A DNA stretch of 64,000 nt from Trileptium ribeirensis (GCA_030248225.1 JASANE010018585.1:19883-83882); one strand, 5' to 3'. Shown: positions 11,462 to 25,003, counted from the stretch's first letter. Numbers and translations are program-made. The notes: generated by a model not told the origin, from the sequence alone.

Positions 11462-13389
11462 GTTAGTGGCGTAAAGCATTCCTTTTGTGAAATTGTAATT
11501 TTAACATGGGCTTATGTTTTTACCATTTGTCAGGCAAATAATACCTATTTTTAACTTCATAACCCTGGCTTTCTTAAGGCTAATGAAAGACAATTCACGG
11601 TAGGAAATCATTGACTCTACCAGATTCGACCATATGTGAACATTTCGTTTAAATTGAAAACCTGATCGCTATTTTTAAGTGAAATTTCTATTACAGCAGT
11701 TCAGCTGATGACATAAGATTGCGATCAAAAACTGTCAAAAACTAAAAGATTCGCTAAAGATTAAAAATACTAAGATGGTTCTGGGAGACACTATAATTTT
11801 GCAATAGATGTTTGTTCGATCTGAAAATTAACGCAAGTTCAAATATATTTTGAGCAAAGCTGATCTTATATAGTGATCAAGAAGCAAGTGATTTTCCATG
11901 ATATACAAATTGATTTTTTACTGCTCTATCCTTTGGTTTTGTTCTGGGTGATCCAGTTTTACAAAATCACGATTAATACAGTTGATTCAATTAAACCAAT
12001 AGTATTTAAATTCTAAGTTCCCTTAGTTTTGTTGGGTTTGGGCATCATCGTATTTAATTTAAAATTACATAGCTTGTTGCCGAAACTAATTGTGATAAAA
12101 GTATAACTAGTATTTAATTCAATTGAAATTTTGTTCTTTGCATTTCTTTTTTATCTGTGCCTCTATCGGACTAAAACTGAACATCTATTTATGGAATTGC
12201 ATAGTCAACCTTAAGGTGGGTTCAGATGTCAAACCTTTTGCTCAAAATTTGATCAAATTTTAATCAAAATGTTATCAAAATTTGCCTGTTAATTTATAAT
12301 AAAAAATATTGTAAAATCATAGTGTTACAAAATCTTAGCTTATTTTTGAGCTCCAAAATTTTTAAATTCTGTGGTTGACTAAAGCAACAGCCTTGACAAA
12401 AATTTTAATACTGTTGACACGTTCAAATTTACCAAAGATGCATCCGCAAAGTTGGATCAAAATTTGGGTTCAAATTTAGAGCAAAAAGTTTGACGTATTA
12501 AAGCGCCATTAAGTAAAATCTAAATAACACGTAAAAGAACTCTGCCCACAAATTGAGATTAGAGCTTCACCATAGGTAAGTTATCTGTGTATGAAGCCAG
12601 TGCTATAATCTTCCCAGCTTTTAATAAATCATCCGAAATATTGATAATTATGTGTAATTGTTATCGAGGACTTCTTTCTTGTATTTGTTTTGCAATCTTG
12701 TAGCTTGAATTTGTACCCTTCTTGATTATGTTTTTAGTAAAATATGAGACTTCTTGACTAATTTATGCGTAAACTTGATTAATGTCTGTAAATGTACACA
12801 ATAATTTCATCTTTCTTTCTGAGCAAAATACTATTCGGTTATAAAACTAGTCATTTGTATGAAAATTGTAAAAAAATCACATTGTACTGTGTTTTAGTCC
12901 TTTCATATTGTTTGTTTGTGTCAATGGCAGTTAGTTTTACTATACGCCATTTCTCTAATACAACCCATTTTTGTATTTTATGCGTCCTAAATCAAAACGT
13001 CGACATATGTTTAATTAAAAATGGAACAAATAAACTGTTTAAGTTTATTTCTGAATTGTGTGTTGTTGGTAAGTTTAACCGCTTCTATTTCGTGTATCCT
13101 TAATCTACCTGTAATTCACTCAGTCTCTGCCGTTTGTGCTGTAGTTAATTGGTTTTAAGAATTGAAGCCACTAAGGTATTATGTAAAATATATAAATAAA
13201 AAACTGTATAACCTAATATTTTACCCCCAATTTTACGAAAATTATTTAATATTCTTGATGCGTTAATATTCACATATATAGACACATTTTGGTGGATTCA
13301 TGAATAATACATTTCGTTTTCATATGTTATAGCAACCATTTACCTGACCCAGTTTTCAAAAATGTATTTTTGGTATTCTTTTGTTGCAG
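11462..13389 (+). other. intron 1b-3a
   Basis: AT-rich intron, 1928 nt, donor GTTAGT and acceptor TTGTTGCAG. It contains the TTAA-flanked MITE at 12215-12508. A frame of about 100 codons at 12792-13103 has no family resemblance and is not called. Confidence 0.6.
12215..12508. mobile_element. 294-bp MITE with TTAA flanks
   Basis: Left end GGTGGGTTCAGATGTCAAAC is an inverted match of the right end, which on the minus strand reads GGCGCTTTAATACGTCAAAC. The match continues as TTTTGCTC..AAATTTGA for about 50 bases. TTAA abuts both ends (12211-12214 and 12509-12512), a plausible target duplication as in piggyBac-type insertions. The interior is AT-rich and non-coding. Confidence 0.75.
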
Positions 13390-13523
13390 ACAGAAGGCGA
13401 AGTTGCGGCACTGAATCGACGTATTCAACTGCTAGAAACTGATCTAGAAACCGCTGAAGAGCGGCTCAAAGATGTATCAGGTCAATTAGACGAGGCTTCA
13501 AAGCTTGCCGATGAAGTTGAACG
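13390..13523 (+). CDS. tpm: tropomyosin exon 3a
   Basis: Encodes residues 81-125: [20 protein letters not shown] onward to LADEVER, the last Arg codon split as CG + one base. Length 134 nt is exactly the conserved exon size. Acceptor TTGCAG, donor GTAACA. This is the more canonical copy: [13 protein letters not shown] is near-invariant in invertebrates. It is an alternative to exon 3b only 167 nt downstream. Joining 3a to 3b shifts frame and reaches TGA within nine codons, so they are mutually exclusive in any productive mRNA. Confidence 0.95.
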
Positions 13524-13690
13524 GTAACACGATATATTAATAAAATTATTTATAAAGTTTTAGGAAAAACTACGAAAAACTACCCTAACGAAACAGCCAG
13601 TCATATTAGTAGGTCATTGAATTATTCTTGTTGCTTTCTTATTATTACTATGAATATTTTTTGGATATACTTTTGGATATATGGTTACAG

Positions 13691-13824
13691 TCTGAACAAG
13701 AAGTATCAGCGCTGAATCGACGTCTTCAGTTGGTCGAAGAAGAATGCGCTCGATCGACTGAACGTGCTGATAAGGCTACTCAACAGCTTGCTGACGCTAC
13801 ACGACAACAAGATGAATCAGAACG
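13691..13824 (+). CDS. tpm: tropomyosin exon 3b
   Basis: Second cassette for residues 81-125: SEQEVSALNRRLQLVEEECA onward to QQDESER; 134 nt, same phases as 3a. Acceptor GGTTACAG, donor GTAAGA. It keeps ALNRR-QL-EE and the DESER end but has diverged in the middle (CARSTERADKATQQLADATR), adding a cysteine. The intron separating it from 3a is 167 nt, by far the shortest in the gene. Confidence 0.95.
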
Positions 13825-16800
13825 GTAAGAAACGACAATTGCTATTGGTTCCAGGCAATTCTTTTGGCAAAAACGTTATTAAAAAGCAACTCGGGTGGAC
13901 ATAATGTTGCATTTTAATAGATATTTATCATAAGTAAATATCATAAGGCTGTTTAGTGCAGACAATATATTTCACAAGAAGTTTATTACACATGGGTCGA
14001 GATTTATATTCACAGCTGATGAACTTCATTTAATTTTAAAAGCGGTAGCCCAATTAATCCCAATATTTTGTGCAAAATTTTGGTCTTGATATAAGTCATG
14101 TATGGTTAGCAGAAAGACGTTGGAGATAATGTTTGTAGTGGAGTTGTTTGGAAGTGTTTGAAATATCACAGTTCAGTTGACTTGATAATATATATGGACC
14201 GGTTAAACTAATCCAGTTTTATGTAGAACAGAGATATGTCAGACAAGACATGTGGTAGCGATAATTGCATATTTAGCTTCATCTGACGGTGTCTATCAAT
14301 ATATGATTTTTAGAATGCAAACTTCTTCGATATTATTACGATTTCAAAATGAGTTATCAGACATAAGGACCGCCTTTAAATACGGCTTTATGTAACGAAA
14401 TTCTTGTCTACTATTTTTTATACAATACGAAAAGCTGAATGCTGACACAAAATTTGTAAAATTGAATATACTGGTGTTCGGTGTTCGGCACCGGTATTGA
14501 AACATATCGGGATACGATATTATATTGGGATACGATATGTGTCACTAGAAACAATTACATGTGAGCAAAAGTTTTATCATTATATTATGAATTTGTCTTG
14601 CTCAGTAATCAACACAGCGATCATAATTTTAAAGATAATCGATTATTAAGACAATTCGGATACATATTACTCTGAGCATAGATATTTTACTCTACATTTT
14701 CGCTACCTGATACTCTGAAACGTTTATTCAGCTTTGTTGGAAATAGTAGATAAAATCTCTCTGGATTTTGCAGCATTTATAGGTTTCCGCGCATAATGTA
14801 CCCACATAAAAAACTTATTTTCCAATTCCTGTGGTTTATAGTAGGGACATATGATCATAAATGCGCGCTATATATTGACCTTTAGCGATATTCCATAAAC
14901 TCACATTTAAACACCGAAAGCTTTAGCAGCTTCAGTAGTTTAATAGTATGGTGCCATATCATGATGTCAAAAATTCGACTAAGACAAAAGAACCAGGTTA
15001 GTCAATCTGTCTTATATTGTAGTTTTGAATTTTAACACTGCGGCTTACGAAACAACTACGTACTTGCATCAATGAATTTGATGCAAAATGTAAGTTAAAT
15101 TGCATTTCTTTATATTTTTAGTTTGTTTTGTTTCGTTTGTATGACTTTATTATTTAAAATATATTTTTTATTTTTACAGAGTTTGATATATATGCTAGAT
15201 GCGCCGCCGCGACCTTTGGGTTTTAACAACATTAGTTTAGTTTGTATAGTTTACAGACGCATGCCACCGTATAAGGTGCGTAGTTTAGGTTTAAGCGAAT
15301 AGAATACAGATGCTTATCCTAAGCTGCACCTCTAATGTATAAAGTATTATATATAACAAGCTGCTTAATTTTGCGTTGACACAGCCCCAAAACAGAATTT
15401 TGAGTTACTTATGCGTCGTTTGCCTTAAGATGTGTGCACCAGGCCGAATTTTGTCACAGCCCATAGCTGCGATAATGTCCAGATAGGTTAGCCTGGACCA
15501 GCTCCTGTGACATTTTTAACCCCGTCAGACCCTGTAAATATGTTAGCTAATAGCCGAATTGGGCTCTAAAATTGTCACAAGGGCCGGTCTAGGCTATATA
15601 ATTGCTAAAGATAAAACTTAAGGAGGTTGCATGACAGCTCGTTGGGTATGGTTAATTTGGCTTTGGAAAATAGACCACAAAAGATTTAACGTCGAATGTT
15701 CTGGTATACGGACAGTTTGAGACAATTCAGAATGTCTTATTGCCCTATGAAATACATAAATATACATCCAGACATAGCTAATAGCTAGGCTTACCTAATT
15801 ATTAGTCGTACCTACCTCTGGTTAAAAAAGTAATTTTCTAGCATTTTCAATGCTGTTTTAACGATGAACGGCAAGCATCCATGTATTCGGTTCGGAAATG
15901 CATGATCAAAACACACAATAATCAATTTAATACAATGTTTAATTTAATAAATAAATATGCTGTAATGGCCAACGTCGTTTATTAAAACACGTTACATGGC
16001 CAAGCTCGTCAAGTAAAATGTATAGGCCTAGCTAGGCTGTGCACTTTACTTTAGAAGGGCCGGGATCGGCTATGAAACAACTTCACTAGCTGGATTTGAG
16101 TGTGTGACAAAATCCGGCCCTAGGTGCAGACATCTTAAGGCAAATGATGCATTAGACAGTTGTGAAGAGGTTACTAAGGCGATGTCAATATTAACGATCA
16201 TGCTGCCTAAAACTACATGAACATTGCACACTGAAGCTAATTTGATGCTACCGTGCAAAATTTACTGACGTTAAAATTTTTCGCTAAGCTCGGCTTAAAG
16301 TAGTGATTTTTTGCGCATATATTTTGTGCAATTTTCCTTCTTGGGTAAAGATGTTAAGTTATAAAAAGTAACCTATTTTTTTGCAGAAGTAATGCTTGTT
16401 GTCATGGGCTAAAACTAGTGTCAAACAATTCAGGACTTTCTTGAAGTAGAACTCATATAGTGAATATACTCACTTGAGAAGAGTAATAGAGACCGACATG
16501 CCTATATGTCTAATAAAATCTTTAAAATCGATAATTAACACAACCTCAATAACACTGAAATAAATTTTGAATCAGATATATTTTTACGCTGCTAATCTTA
16601 TAAAATCTTAGTATTACTATTCTAATAACCAAGACTGGTAACTTTCGCATTTTGACAACCAAAACAACGCTCAATAATCATAAACGTACTCTGATGCATT
16701 GATATCTATTTCGAAAATGCGACTTAATACGTATTTAATTATCAGATCATGCTAATGATGAATTTGATTGTGATTTGTCAACTGTTATAAAAATTGGAGA

Positions 16801-17615
16801 CTTTTGCGTTGCACCACTTTCACATGGAGAGCGAAGTCAAGAAGGATATTTTGACAATTTTGAACAGTCCAACAGAATCCTCGCGCACGTATTAAGCATG
16901 CAAAGTTTCAATACACGGTAGGAAAATATCGCGAAAACAATGTCATGACATTTGCTCTTATATGACAGATTACGTATAACGCAGAACATTCGGTTATCAC
17001 ATTTCTGAAACGTTCATATCTTTCCCGAATTGACCCTGATTTGCTAAATGAGGAATAATGCCAAGGTACAGGAATCCTGATGTAACGATTTAGAACATCG
17101 TAATTTGTTAAGCCCTTAACTAAGAATCTGATCCAACATTAAGAGTATTACTATGCTTGTGGTGATACTCTGTATAAAATAGCACTATTATCATGTTTGG
17201 AAGACTAAAATTATGATGCCACACGTTAACAACGGATGCCCAAAAACATATTCATAAAGCATAGAGCATTATATTAGCGGTTAATTTAACTTTAATGTAG
17301 CGTGCATTTTAAATTTATATAATTTAGTTTTATATTTACTGTTTTGTTTTATTTTCAGTTTATTTTTTTACTCGTATTTGATTAATTTTGCGTTTAGCAG
17401 TTTATCCAATACAATTGAAGAAATATTGTTATGCGGTGAACGCATAAAATAGTTGCGTTCGGGTAGAAATTTACAAAAAAAATGAACTTGTTTGCGTTTT
17501 AAGCGAAGAACGCTGTTCCACTACAAAAATACCTATTCTATTCTAATTTGGTACTTATCAAACTTTGGAATAATTTACTGGAACTACATAAATAACTTGA
17601 TTTAAATCTATAAAG
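13825..17615 (+). other. intron 3b-4a
   Basis: AT-rich 3.8-kb intron. Contains the 742-bp inverted-repeat element at 15411-16152. No other exon recognised. Confidence 0.6.
15411..16152. mobile_element. 742-bp inverted-repeat element, copy A
   Basis: Left end ATGCGTCGTTTGCCTTAAGA, then TGTGTGCACC and a GGCCGAATTTTGTCACA block. The right end, on the minus strand, reads ATGCATCATTTGCCTTAAGA, then TGTCTGCACCTAGGGCCGGATTTTG. Inside are repeated GCCGG..TGGCT and TGTCACAAGGGCCGG blocks. No transposase frame is seen, so it is non-autonomous. A second copy with the same termini is at 58019-58729. Confidence 0.8.
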
Positions 17616-17733
17616 GGCACGAAAGCAAATGGAACTTGACTCAATGTCAATCGAAGAGCAGGCGGCAGTGTTCGAAGTCCAAGTGCTTCAGGCGAAAACG
17701 ATCGCTGATGAGGCTGATCGAAAATATGAAGAG
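17616..17733 (+). CDS. tpm: tropomyosin exon 4a
   Basis: Encodes residues 126-164 (one base completing Arg125, then ARKQMELDSMSIEEQAAVFE to IADEADRKYEE); 118 nt, the conserved size. Acceptor CTATAAAG is weak in pyrimidines; donor GTTACA. ADEADRKYEE is the family's signature for this exon. It is the most divergent of four exon 4 cassettes and the only one lacking the LKEYEIKSQH..ENKVYELEAQ core shared by the other three. Confidence 0.93.
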
Positions 17734-19385
17734 GTTACACGAACCATCATGTTTTTCTATGCGTTTGCATGTCATTGCTTCTCTCAGGATCTCAGTTTCA
17801 AATTATAGTTCCTTGAACTAAAATATACACGACGCCGTTGGAAAGCAACAAAATAACTTTTTTCCTTTATTTCATAAAATATTCTACACTTCCTTCATAG
17901 GTCCTCTGCAGTCATCAGGTATACGCTACACAAGTTGCCTCCAATTTGTTGTTTGAGGTTTCAGATTTTACGCTGTTTCTGCTATTTTATTTGACACAAA
18001 AATTTCCTTACCGACTTTCCATACTGATTTTCCTGGTAATGCATGATAAAACCTTAAATAACAATGTAGTATAATACTAGTCTGTAGCAAATTGACGTAT
18101 ATTTAGTTGCCAAGATGACGATAAAAATTGCTATAACAGCGTTTGCTGTATAACGACATGCTACAACAATTCCTGCTTTATAAACACGGGCTTCGAATAA
18201 TTTATTAATTTTAATTGTGTAAATAATTTAATTAATGTTTCATTCTGTGGTACCTCAATACACTGCTGCTCAATTAAGGTAAGATTTTATGTTTTATTTT
18301 ACTCACGGTTTAGATTTTCGGTCTTTGTAGGAAATTAAGATTTTAAAGATATGTGTTCGAAAAGATGCCTCATGACTGACTTAAAATGATTTATAGATAT
18401 ATTATGAATTTTGCCATCAATTAATAGTGACAGCAAGCCAAGATGAGTTGTAATAATATTGACCCTACAATACCTTACAATATAATACCTTACAATATAA
18501 TACCTTACAATAACTTTCGTATCACTTCGCAACCGATGAACCGCTGCAGCTATTATATTTTGACGAAGCTTGACTCAGGTCCTGTGCTTCGTTACAAATC
18601 TATCTAGGGCCATAGATATTGGGAGGGCAGTTGAGGACAGGGTATGCTGCCCGCTAATTTTTACTGATAAACGTGTAAAATTTAAGTGGTGAAATTATAA
18701 TTAAACGAACGGAAAAGGCCCGGCCCACACACTTTTTACCGACATCCTCCACCTTTGAAAATATTGCGACGCATCTGAACCTACCCTTATGCAAAAGCAG
18801 TTCATCTAATTTACAGGCTAAATGATATAAGTTTATATTGTTCAGAATTTGAACTGAAAACTTTGAAGATCAAAATCTAAACTGTATTTGTCGAAAATGT
18901 GAGCAGGAATTGTTTGTAATTTGTTTGCTTTTCTAGTAAATCTGAACGTTTGAATATCACCGTGATTATTATATTCTGTCGTTTATTGGTTTAAAAGACA
19001 ACCCCTGGAAACTATGAATAGCGTTAAAACGTTGCAGTTTACTTAAATGCAAATACAGCCAAAAATATGTGTTCTGATTTTGAGCAGTTTGTGTTCAAAT
19101 ATTGATGTCCTCATTTTGATGTAAAGACTTTACATATGAACGCATGCGCATACTAGCGGAACTGTTAGAAACTTATTAGGTCCGAATATATATTCATATA
19201 TAATTACGTATATATGGAAATCTATACATAAAGTTATATATACATGAACCATACAGTTAAACAAATAAACCGGTGATGGCGTTTAATGAAGTGGTTTCCT
19301 AAAACTAATAGAGTTGGCCATTCTATTAAAATCAATCAATTATCAGCGTTCAAGCTCAATGTTTATCTTTATTACAAACATGTAG
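17734..19385 (+). other. intron 4a-4b
   Basis: 1652-nt AT-rich intron. A three-unit 16-bp repeat of AATACCTTACAATAT lies at about 18465-18512. No other exon seen. Confidence 0.6.
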
Positions 19386-19503
19386 CGGTCTCAAGGAATA
19401 CGAGATCAAATCGCAACACTCGGAAAACAAAGTGTACGAATTGGAAGCCCAGTTGCTTTCTGCGACTGAGATTGCAGCCGATGCCGATCGTAAATACGAC
19501 GAG
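19386..19503 (+). CDS. tpm: tropomyosin exon 4b
   Basis: Cassette for residues 126-164: GLKEYEIKSQHSENKVYELE to IAADADRKYDE; 118 nt, acceptor ACATGTAG, donor GTACCT. It differs from exon 4c by S/A at HSEN, LL/FQ in EAQLLSA and E/D at ATEI. Splicing to another exon 4 copy would shift frame, so it is an alternative to 4a, 4c and 4d. Confidence 0.95.
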
Positions 19504-19581
19504 GTACCTGTGCACTACTCGCTCGATGTTTGTACTTTGTACACCGTTGCAATGTCAGAATATTTACTGCTTTACAATGTA

Positions 19582-19700
19582 TTAACGCCGATGTATTAAC
19601 GTCAATTTCTAGCCAGCTATATTGCTATTCGTATATCTGTTCTATAAAGTCGGTATGTAATGTTTTGTGTATAGCTTACACAACGCAGAATTGGGTTGGC
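19582..19700 (+). repeat. intronic repeat, copy 1 of 2
   Basis: ACGCCGATGTATTAACGTCA and, further on, GTAATGTTTTGTGTATAGCTT recur as ACGCCAATGTATTAACGTCC and GTAATGTTTTGTGTATTGCTT at about 20941-21050. It starts shortly after exon 4b, so the second site may mark an old duplication of the 3' flank of an exon 4 cassette. Confidence 0.55.
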
Positions 19701-20934
19701 TTACACAAGGCAAAAGGTTCTCAGTTGAGTAGCGTAAATATATTTATTACCGTTTACTGTTTATCCTTGGTGCATGCATACATTGATTCAGCAATAAAGC
19801 TATGATTCTTTTTCAGCTTTACGGCAAAAGATAACTTGGGCATGATAGCTTTAACAAACATGTGCTCAAAAATGGCTATCAAAGACGAGCTATCAGTCTA
19901 GGATAATACCTACCAAATATACCAAAACGTCGCTAATCATTATATTAAAATAAATTTATGCAGTTTTACATAAGATCATGTTGTCTTGCTGTGATATACA
20001 GTATATTATACTAAAACGCGATTTTTACTGCAACATCTATAACTCAAGAAAAATATTTACGGAAAGTTGTTATTTTCTTACCATTGGATGTTATTACAGC
20101 ACGGCATTTACAGGTAAAATTATTTGCCTGTACTTCCTTCCGTTTTCAAGCAAATGTTGAACAATAAAAATTTTCCAGGCTAAAATCAGTTCGGATTATG
20201 ATGTTATCATCTATAACTTTGTAAGGAATTAAACTAATGGGTTAAAGTTTTCGTAACGTTGATAGCATAAAGTAACATACTTGTAGTAATGACATTCGTG
20301 CATATAATACTGTAGCGAGTTATTACTTGAGATTGGTTGCCCAGTTTGATTCGTTGTTAGAGCATGTTCCAGTTAGACAGAACGCTCACTAACAGCCTCT
20401 GCGCTAGTGAAGTATAGTCTGTAGTTCTGCTTTTGACCAAATGTTGTTGCTGTCATCTATTACTTTGATTCAGGATAAATATCTACATGTACTCATAATA
20501 TAAATATCTACATAATACATGTGTTCTGTAGTGGCATACGTATGGTGTGAAATTTGGAAGAGATCCACTCTTTATTGGAGTTAGCGGGCCAAAGCTGCAT
20601 TCGAAAAAGCCACATTCTGTTTTATTTTGTCTGTTGACTCGTTAATCAATTAACATATTTGACACAATTTAAAATACGGCCACTGATTACTTCTAGTTTT
20701 ATTGCTCACATATGTTGAAATATTGATATAAATGTAATAGTGGGATAAATTGTTCAAAATCGTTATATTTTTTATCGTTAGCTGCATATTGTAGCTATTG
20801 ATCTTCATACTTTCATTTTAATTACACGAGTATCACTTACAGACACACAAACATTAAATGAGGTTTATAACCCAACTGTCTCAGTGCAGCGTATAGTAAA
20901 TGTATCTGCGTGTCAACATATTTATCGGTTTCCA

Positions 20935-21060
20935 AGGGACTAACGCCAATGTATTAACGTCCATTTCTGGCTATTTAAATGGCAGCGATTCGTTTACACA
21001 ATGTCTACTTAGAGTACTCGTGTAATGTTTTGTGTATTGCTTGTGAAAACTGTGTTTCTG
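20935..21060 (+). repeat. intronic repeat, copy 2 of 2
   Basis: Matches the flank of exon 4b at 19582-19700 (GTATTAACGT-CATTTCT and TAATGTTTTGTGTAT). I see no exon 4-like coding sequence just upstream, so if this came from a cassette duplication, the exon has been lost. Confidence 0.5.
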
Positions 21061-24000
21061 AGTTTTTGCGTGTAATTATTATGGTAATGTATCCATCATA
21101 TATATATACATACAAATTGTAAGAAACTAATAAATATTATACACAGCCGATTGTGCATGCATTAAAAATATAACAGTTTCTAAGCAAAATATGCAACGAC
21201 CAATTTTATACACAAAATTATGTAGAAAATTTACAGATTTGGCTATGTTACACTATTTTTAAATTATTTCTTATATTTATCGCCTTTTAGATTTTACATT
21301 AGCCGGTTGTTAGCCCGCTGTGGTCGGTTTGGTTTTATTGTCGGTGTTTTATTGATGTCCTGTCGCAATTCTGTCAGTCCGTTAACTGAATGTCATTTTT
21401 GTAATGTTATTCGTTTGATTACAATTAATACAAAATTCAAAAATTTCAAATGGAACACTATTGTAATTTATTGTCCCGAGCAGTGGATATCACGACATAT
21501 ATATTCATGTTTTACCGTGAATTATGTTTGTTTAGCAATTATTGTTTGAAAATTGGTATATGACATGGATTCTAAAAACGAATAGTATATTTTCGGCGGA
21601 ATTTAAAAGCATCCAACAGTGATTATGCAATGTGTAAGAATTAGAGGATTACAACAATAAGAAGTACTTTGCACGCGTTCCCAGGACTTGCATCACTCGC
21701 AATAAATGTCCTGATAATTGTCGAAAATGTGTTTTGATTTCATTTTCAAAGTGTATCAATTTAAATTTAAAATAGCAGGACGCTGCTGTCATAGTTTTTT
21801 TTGGTTATTAAGCTGATTAACTGGTTGTGTCAAAAGTACTTGTATTGTTGTTAGGAATGTCGCGTGGTTTGTATTGAAACAATGTTAATACGAGGTTGAA
21901 ACCCACGCCAGTCGGCATATTCTGATACCATCATCTGTCAAGTTATTATGTAAATGTAATTATAGAAATATTAAATCACATGGTGATCAGTGTATAAAAT
22001 GAACAATAAGATAAGAGACAAAGAACAAATGGTACAACTGAGACGGTCTGTGAAGATGATATGTATTATGGTTACTAGAACGCAGGTGGAAACAGGATTT
22101 CTGCTTTTCGTTTCCATGCTTGGTTCATATATAACGCTTTCTAATTGCTTGTGTTGGTTCAACACGTATGGTTTGTGGGTTGGGTGATAATCATCAGTTT
22201 AGACTTAAGTTAAAAGAACAAAAACATAAATAACGTTTCAAAGTTGCAGTTTATGAAACGAATTTGGAGGCGTGCCATAGCTTGGCATGTTCGAAAATAT
22301 TTCTCACGTAATCGCGGAGAGTATCGGTGATTTATTGTTGGAAATGTCTACTACATTAAGATTTTCTAAACTTGATCTCAACACCGTCACCAGGGCTAGA
22401 TGGCCAATGGTCAGCCTTGACCATTATCTCAAATTTTGGACAGAAGTGACAGCAAAGAACTACAAAATTGATTGGTATCGTATCAGCAACCCATCTCTAT
22501 AGTAGCATTACTGTAATACTGGTAGACACTGTCGCATTTTTTGCGCTTGAAGTTATATTAATGTTGTTATCTGTAGTATATTTAATATACCAAAATACAC
22601 GTTTAAATGTATAAATTCTGAGCTATTAAGTACCTAACTTCAGTTGCTTAATTGTTCTTCTGGCTTTTGTTTTTATGGATTTGCTTATTCAACGAATATT
22701 AACCGATAGCTGGTTTTTGTACTGCTTTTAAAAAGAAATGTTGCTAAGAAAAATGTTAGTCGCTTTTGTTTGTACCGAGAAAATTTTGCTGGCTTTCTAA
22801 GTATATTTTCGGCGTCATAGTTTTCCTTTGTATGAATGATTCGCTACCGACACGATTTTCCTTAAAAAAATGCCAAATCTACAACTATAATGGATATACT
22901 TACCTTTTGCTGTATTGTGTCGACAAAAGTGCTCGTAGAGTTGAAAGAAATTTGATTTACTAGCCCTGCTAATTATATTAAAATTTGAACAATGTTTTTC
23001 GTGACTAAGAGATAATTAGGGCACGGTCAGATACTCACGATCTATTGTGAGTCCTTTTATATTTTTTCTCATTACCTACGCAAAAAAATTATTATGAACC
23101 TTAACACAACGCGCACAGTAATGTCCAGTCTAGAAACTACCGTTTATCGAATACATTGTTTGCTCTAATCTTGAAAATATTTGACCCCACAGTAATTCTT
23201 ATTTCGCATTAATTCCGCAAATACTATGTGTTTGTATACATGGGAGGTGATGGCGTTATTATATAATAAATAATGAAGTTTTAGCTTGTATATCTTAACC
23301 AGTTTATGTAACCCTTTCAGGCATACAGCCACACGGGTGTGAAAGTGAACGTTGCGACGCGATGCTCATACTGAGTTGGTCGTGCGACGTGCGTTTGCAT
23401 GTGCGTTGTTAGCTAGCTTTGTGAGGTTCATTAAAAACCTAGCATCAACTCGTAAATGTTTCGTATTGCCGAACGGGATAGTCTCTCACCGAAACGATCT
23501 AGGCTTAATCCGCCGTATTGGCAAAAGTTTGGTCAGCATTGTATCAAATACACAATAATTCATGCGTGAAAGTGTTAAAAATTACAAAAAAAATAGCGAA
23601 TAGCGTAAAGATGAAAAATATTTGGCAGCGCCTCTCGCAGGACAGTCTGCCATGAATGTATATAAACATAAGTATTATCTTTGTTGGTATTTACTGTTTT
23701 GTTTATAAATCTGTGGTTCGTTGTCCTCGCGGGTCATGTATGTGTGCATCTTTTGCAAACTGATTTTGTGTAAAGAAAAATTACAGAATAATGTTTAGCT
23801 TAGGTAAACGTTCACTGCATTGGCAGCGTTACATGTTAAGCTGTGCATGTTATTATTATGTAATTGCTCATATACCAAAACACGCAACATGATCGTCCGT
23901 TGTGATTTATTTAAAACTTTTACTCTGAATTTTTTCTGTTGCTTGATTTTTTCGATTCATATCAAAGTCTGAACAGTTTACATCAGAAAAAATTCTTACA

Positions 24001-24144
24001 ACCGTAGAAACAAATTCAAGCTAACTACCTATATTGACGTTTTATAATTCAATAATTTGTGTGTCTAAAAATTTAAGTATATCAAAAGAATGATTTCTTT
24101 TATTCCACTTATATATACTATGGATGTATAAACACATACAATCA

Positions 24145-24261
24145 CGGGCGGCGATTCAAGGGGGATAAGGGCGTTGCATCACCCCAGAAATCAAGATCCG
24201 GGAATAAGAACTAAAGAAAAATTATGCTCACCCCCACTATTTTTTGGGATCACCGCCCATG
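24145..24261. mobile_element. 117-bp MITE with 10-bp flanking repeat
   Basis: Ends CGGGCGGCGATTC and, on the minus strand, CATGGGCGGTGATCC form short inverted repeats. The element sits between two copies of CATACAATCA (24135-24144 and 24262-24271), a convincing target duplication. No coding content. Confidence 0.7.
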
Positions 24262-24398
24262 CATACAATCAACATTATGTTGCGCCCGAAATCGCTGTTC
24301 ATAGCGGTCAAATAATGGTTATAATTAGTGTCTGACTCTGAGTATTGAAACAAATGTGACACTCAAGAGCCGTCGAGATTGTTTCGTTGACAAGGTCG

Positions 24399-24762
24399 TT
24401 TCGTTGTCAGTATGGCATTTATTTCCTATTGAAAGACATTTCGGTTTTGAATTTCATCGATGTACAATGGCAAGCACTGTGGCCGCCATTTCCTGCATTT
24501 TATTCAGAATCCGATTTTCAACGAATCCAACCCTTTCTGTATAACACGCCGCCACATGAGTCTGGTACTAGGAGCAGGTTATTTCCAGCAGTCTGAAAGG
24601 TGAAACAGTATTCCACGTAGTGGGTCGTTGTTCATTTGCCGTTGAAAGGCATTTCGGTCTTGAGCTCCATCGATGCACAATGGCAAGCGCTGTGATCGCA
24701 AGTTTCTGTGGTTTACTCAGAATGTGATTTTCACCAAATCCAATGCTTTCCAACGAACGCCA
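24399..24762 (+). repeat. two diverged direct copies of a coding-like block
   Basis: Copy 1 (24399-24546) and copy 2 (about 24620-24762) align over about 140 bases. In one + frame both read (I/V)ERHFG.E.HRCTMAS.V, later F..NP.LS, and many differences fall at third codon positions (AGA/AGG, GAA/GAG, TGT/TGC). Copy 2 has an in-frame TGA. This looks like a relic of a repeated-domain coding sequence or an old element. I do not recognise the family. Confidence 0.45.
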
Positions 24763-25003
24763 TTCATAGGACGTAAAGCGTATTTCGAGCGAGGCATTCT
24801 GGCAACATGGCCAAGTCAAACAAGCTTTCTTTTATGTGAGTTGCCAGCTCGTCGTTGGAGTTTTACATTTCATATGCAATCGCAATAATGACACTCGGTC
24901 CTTATAGTATTGCTTTATTTAAAAATGGGTATAATTTTAAATTTACTGAAAATATGTGTAAGTGTACACTGGCACCCAGGAAAGGGGATACAGAGAATAT
25001 ACC

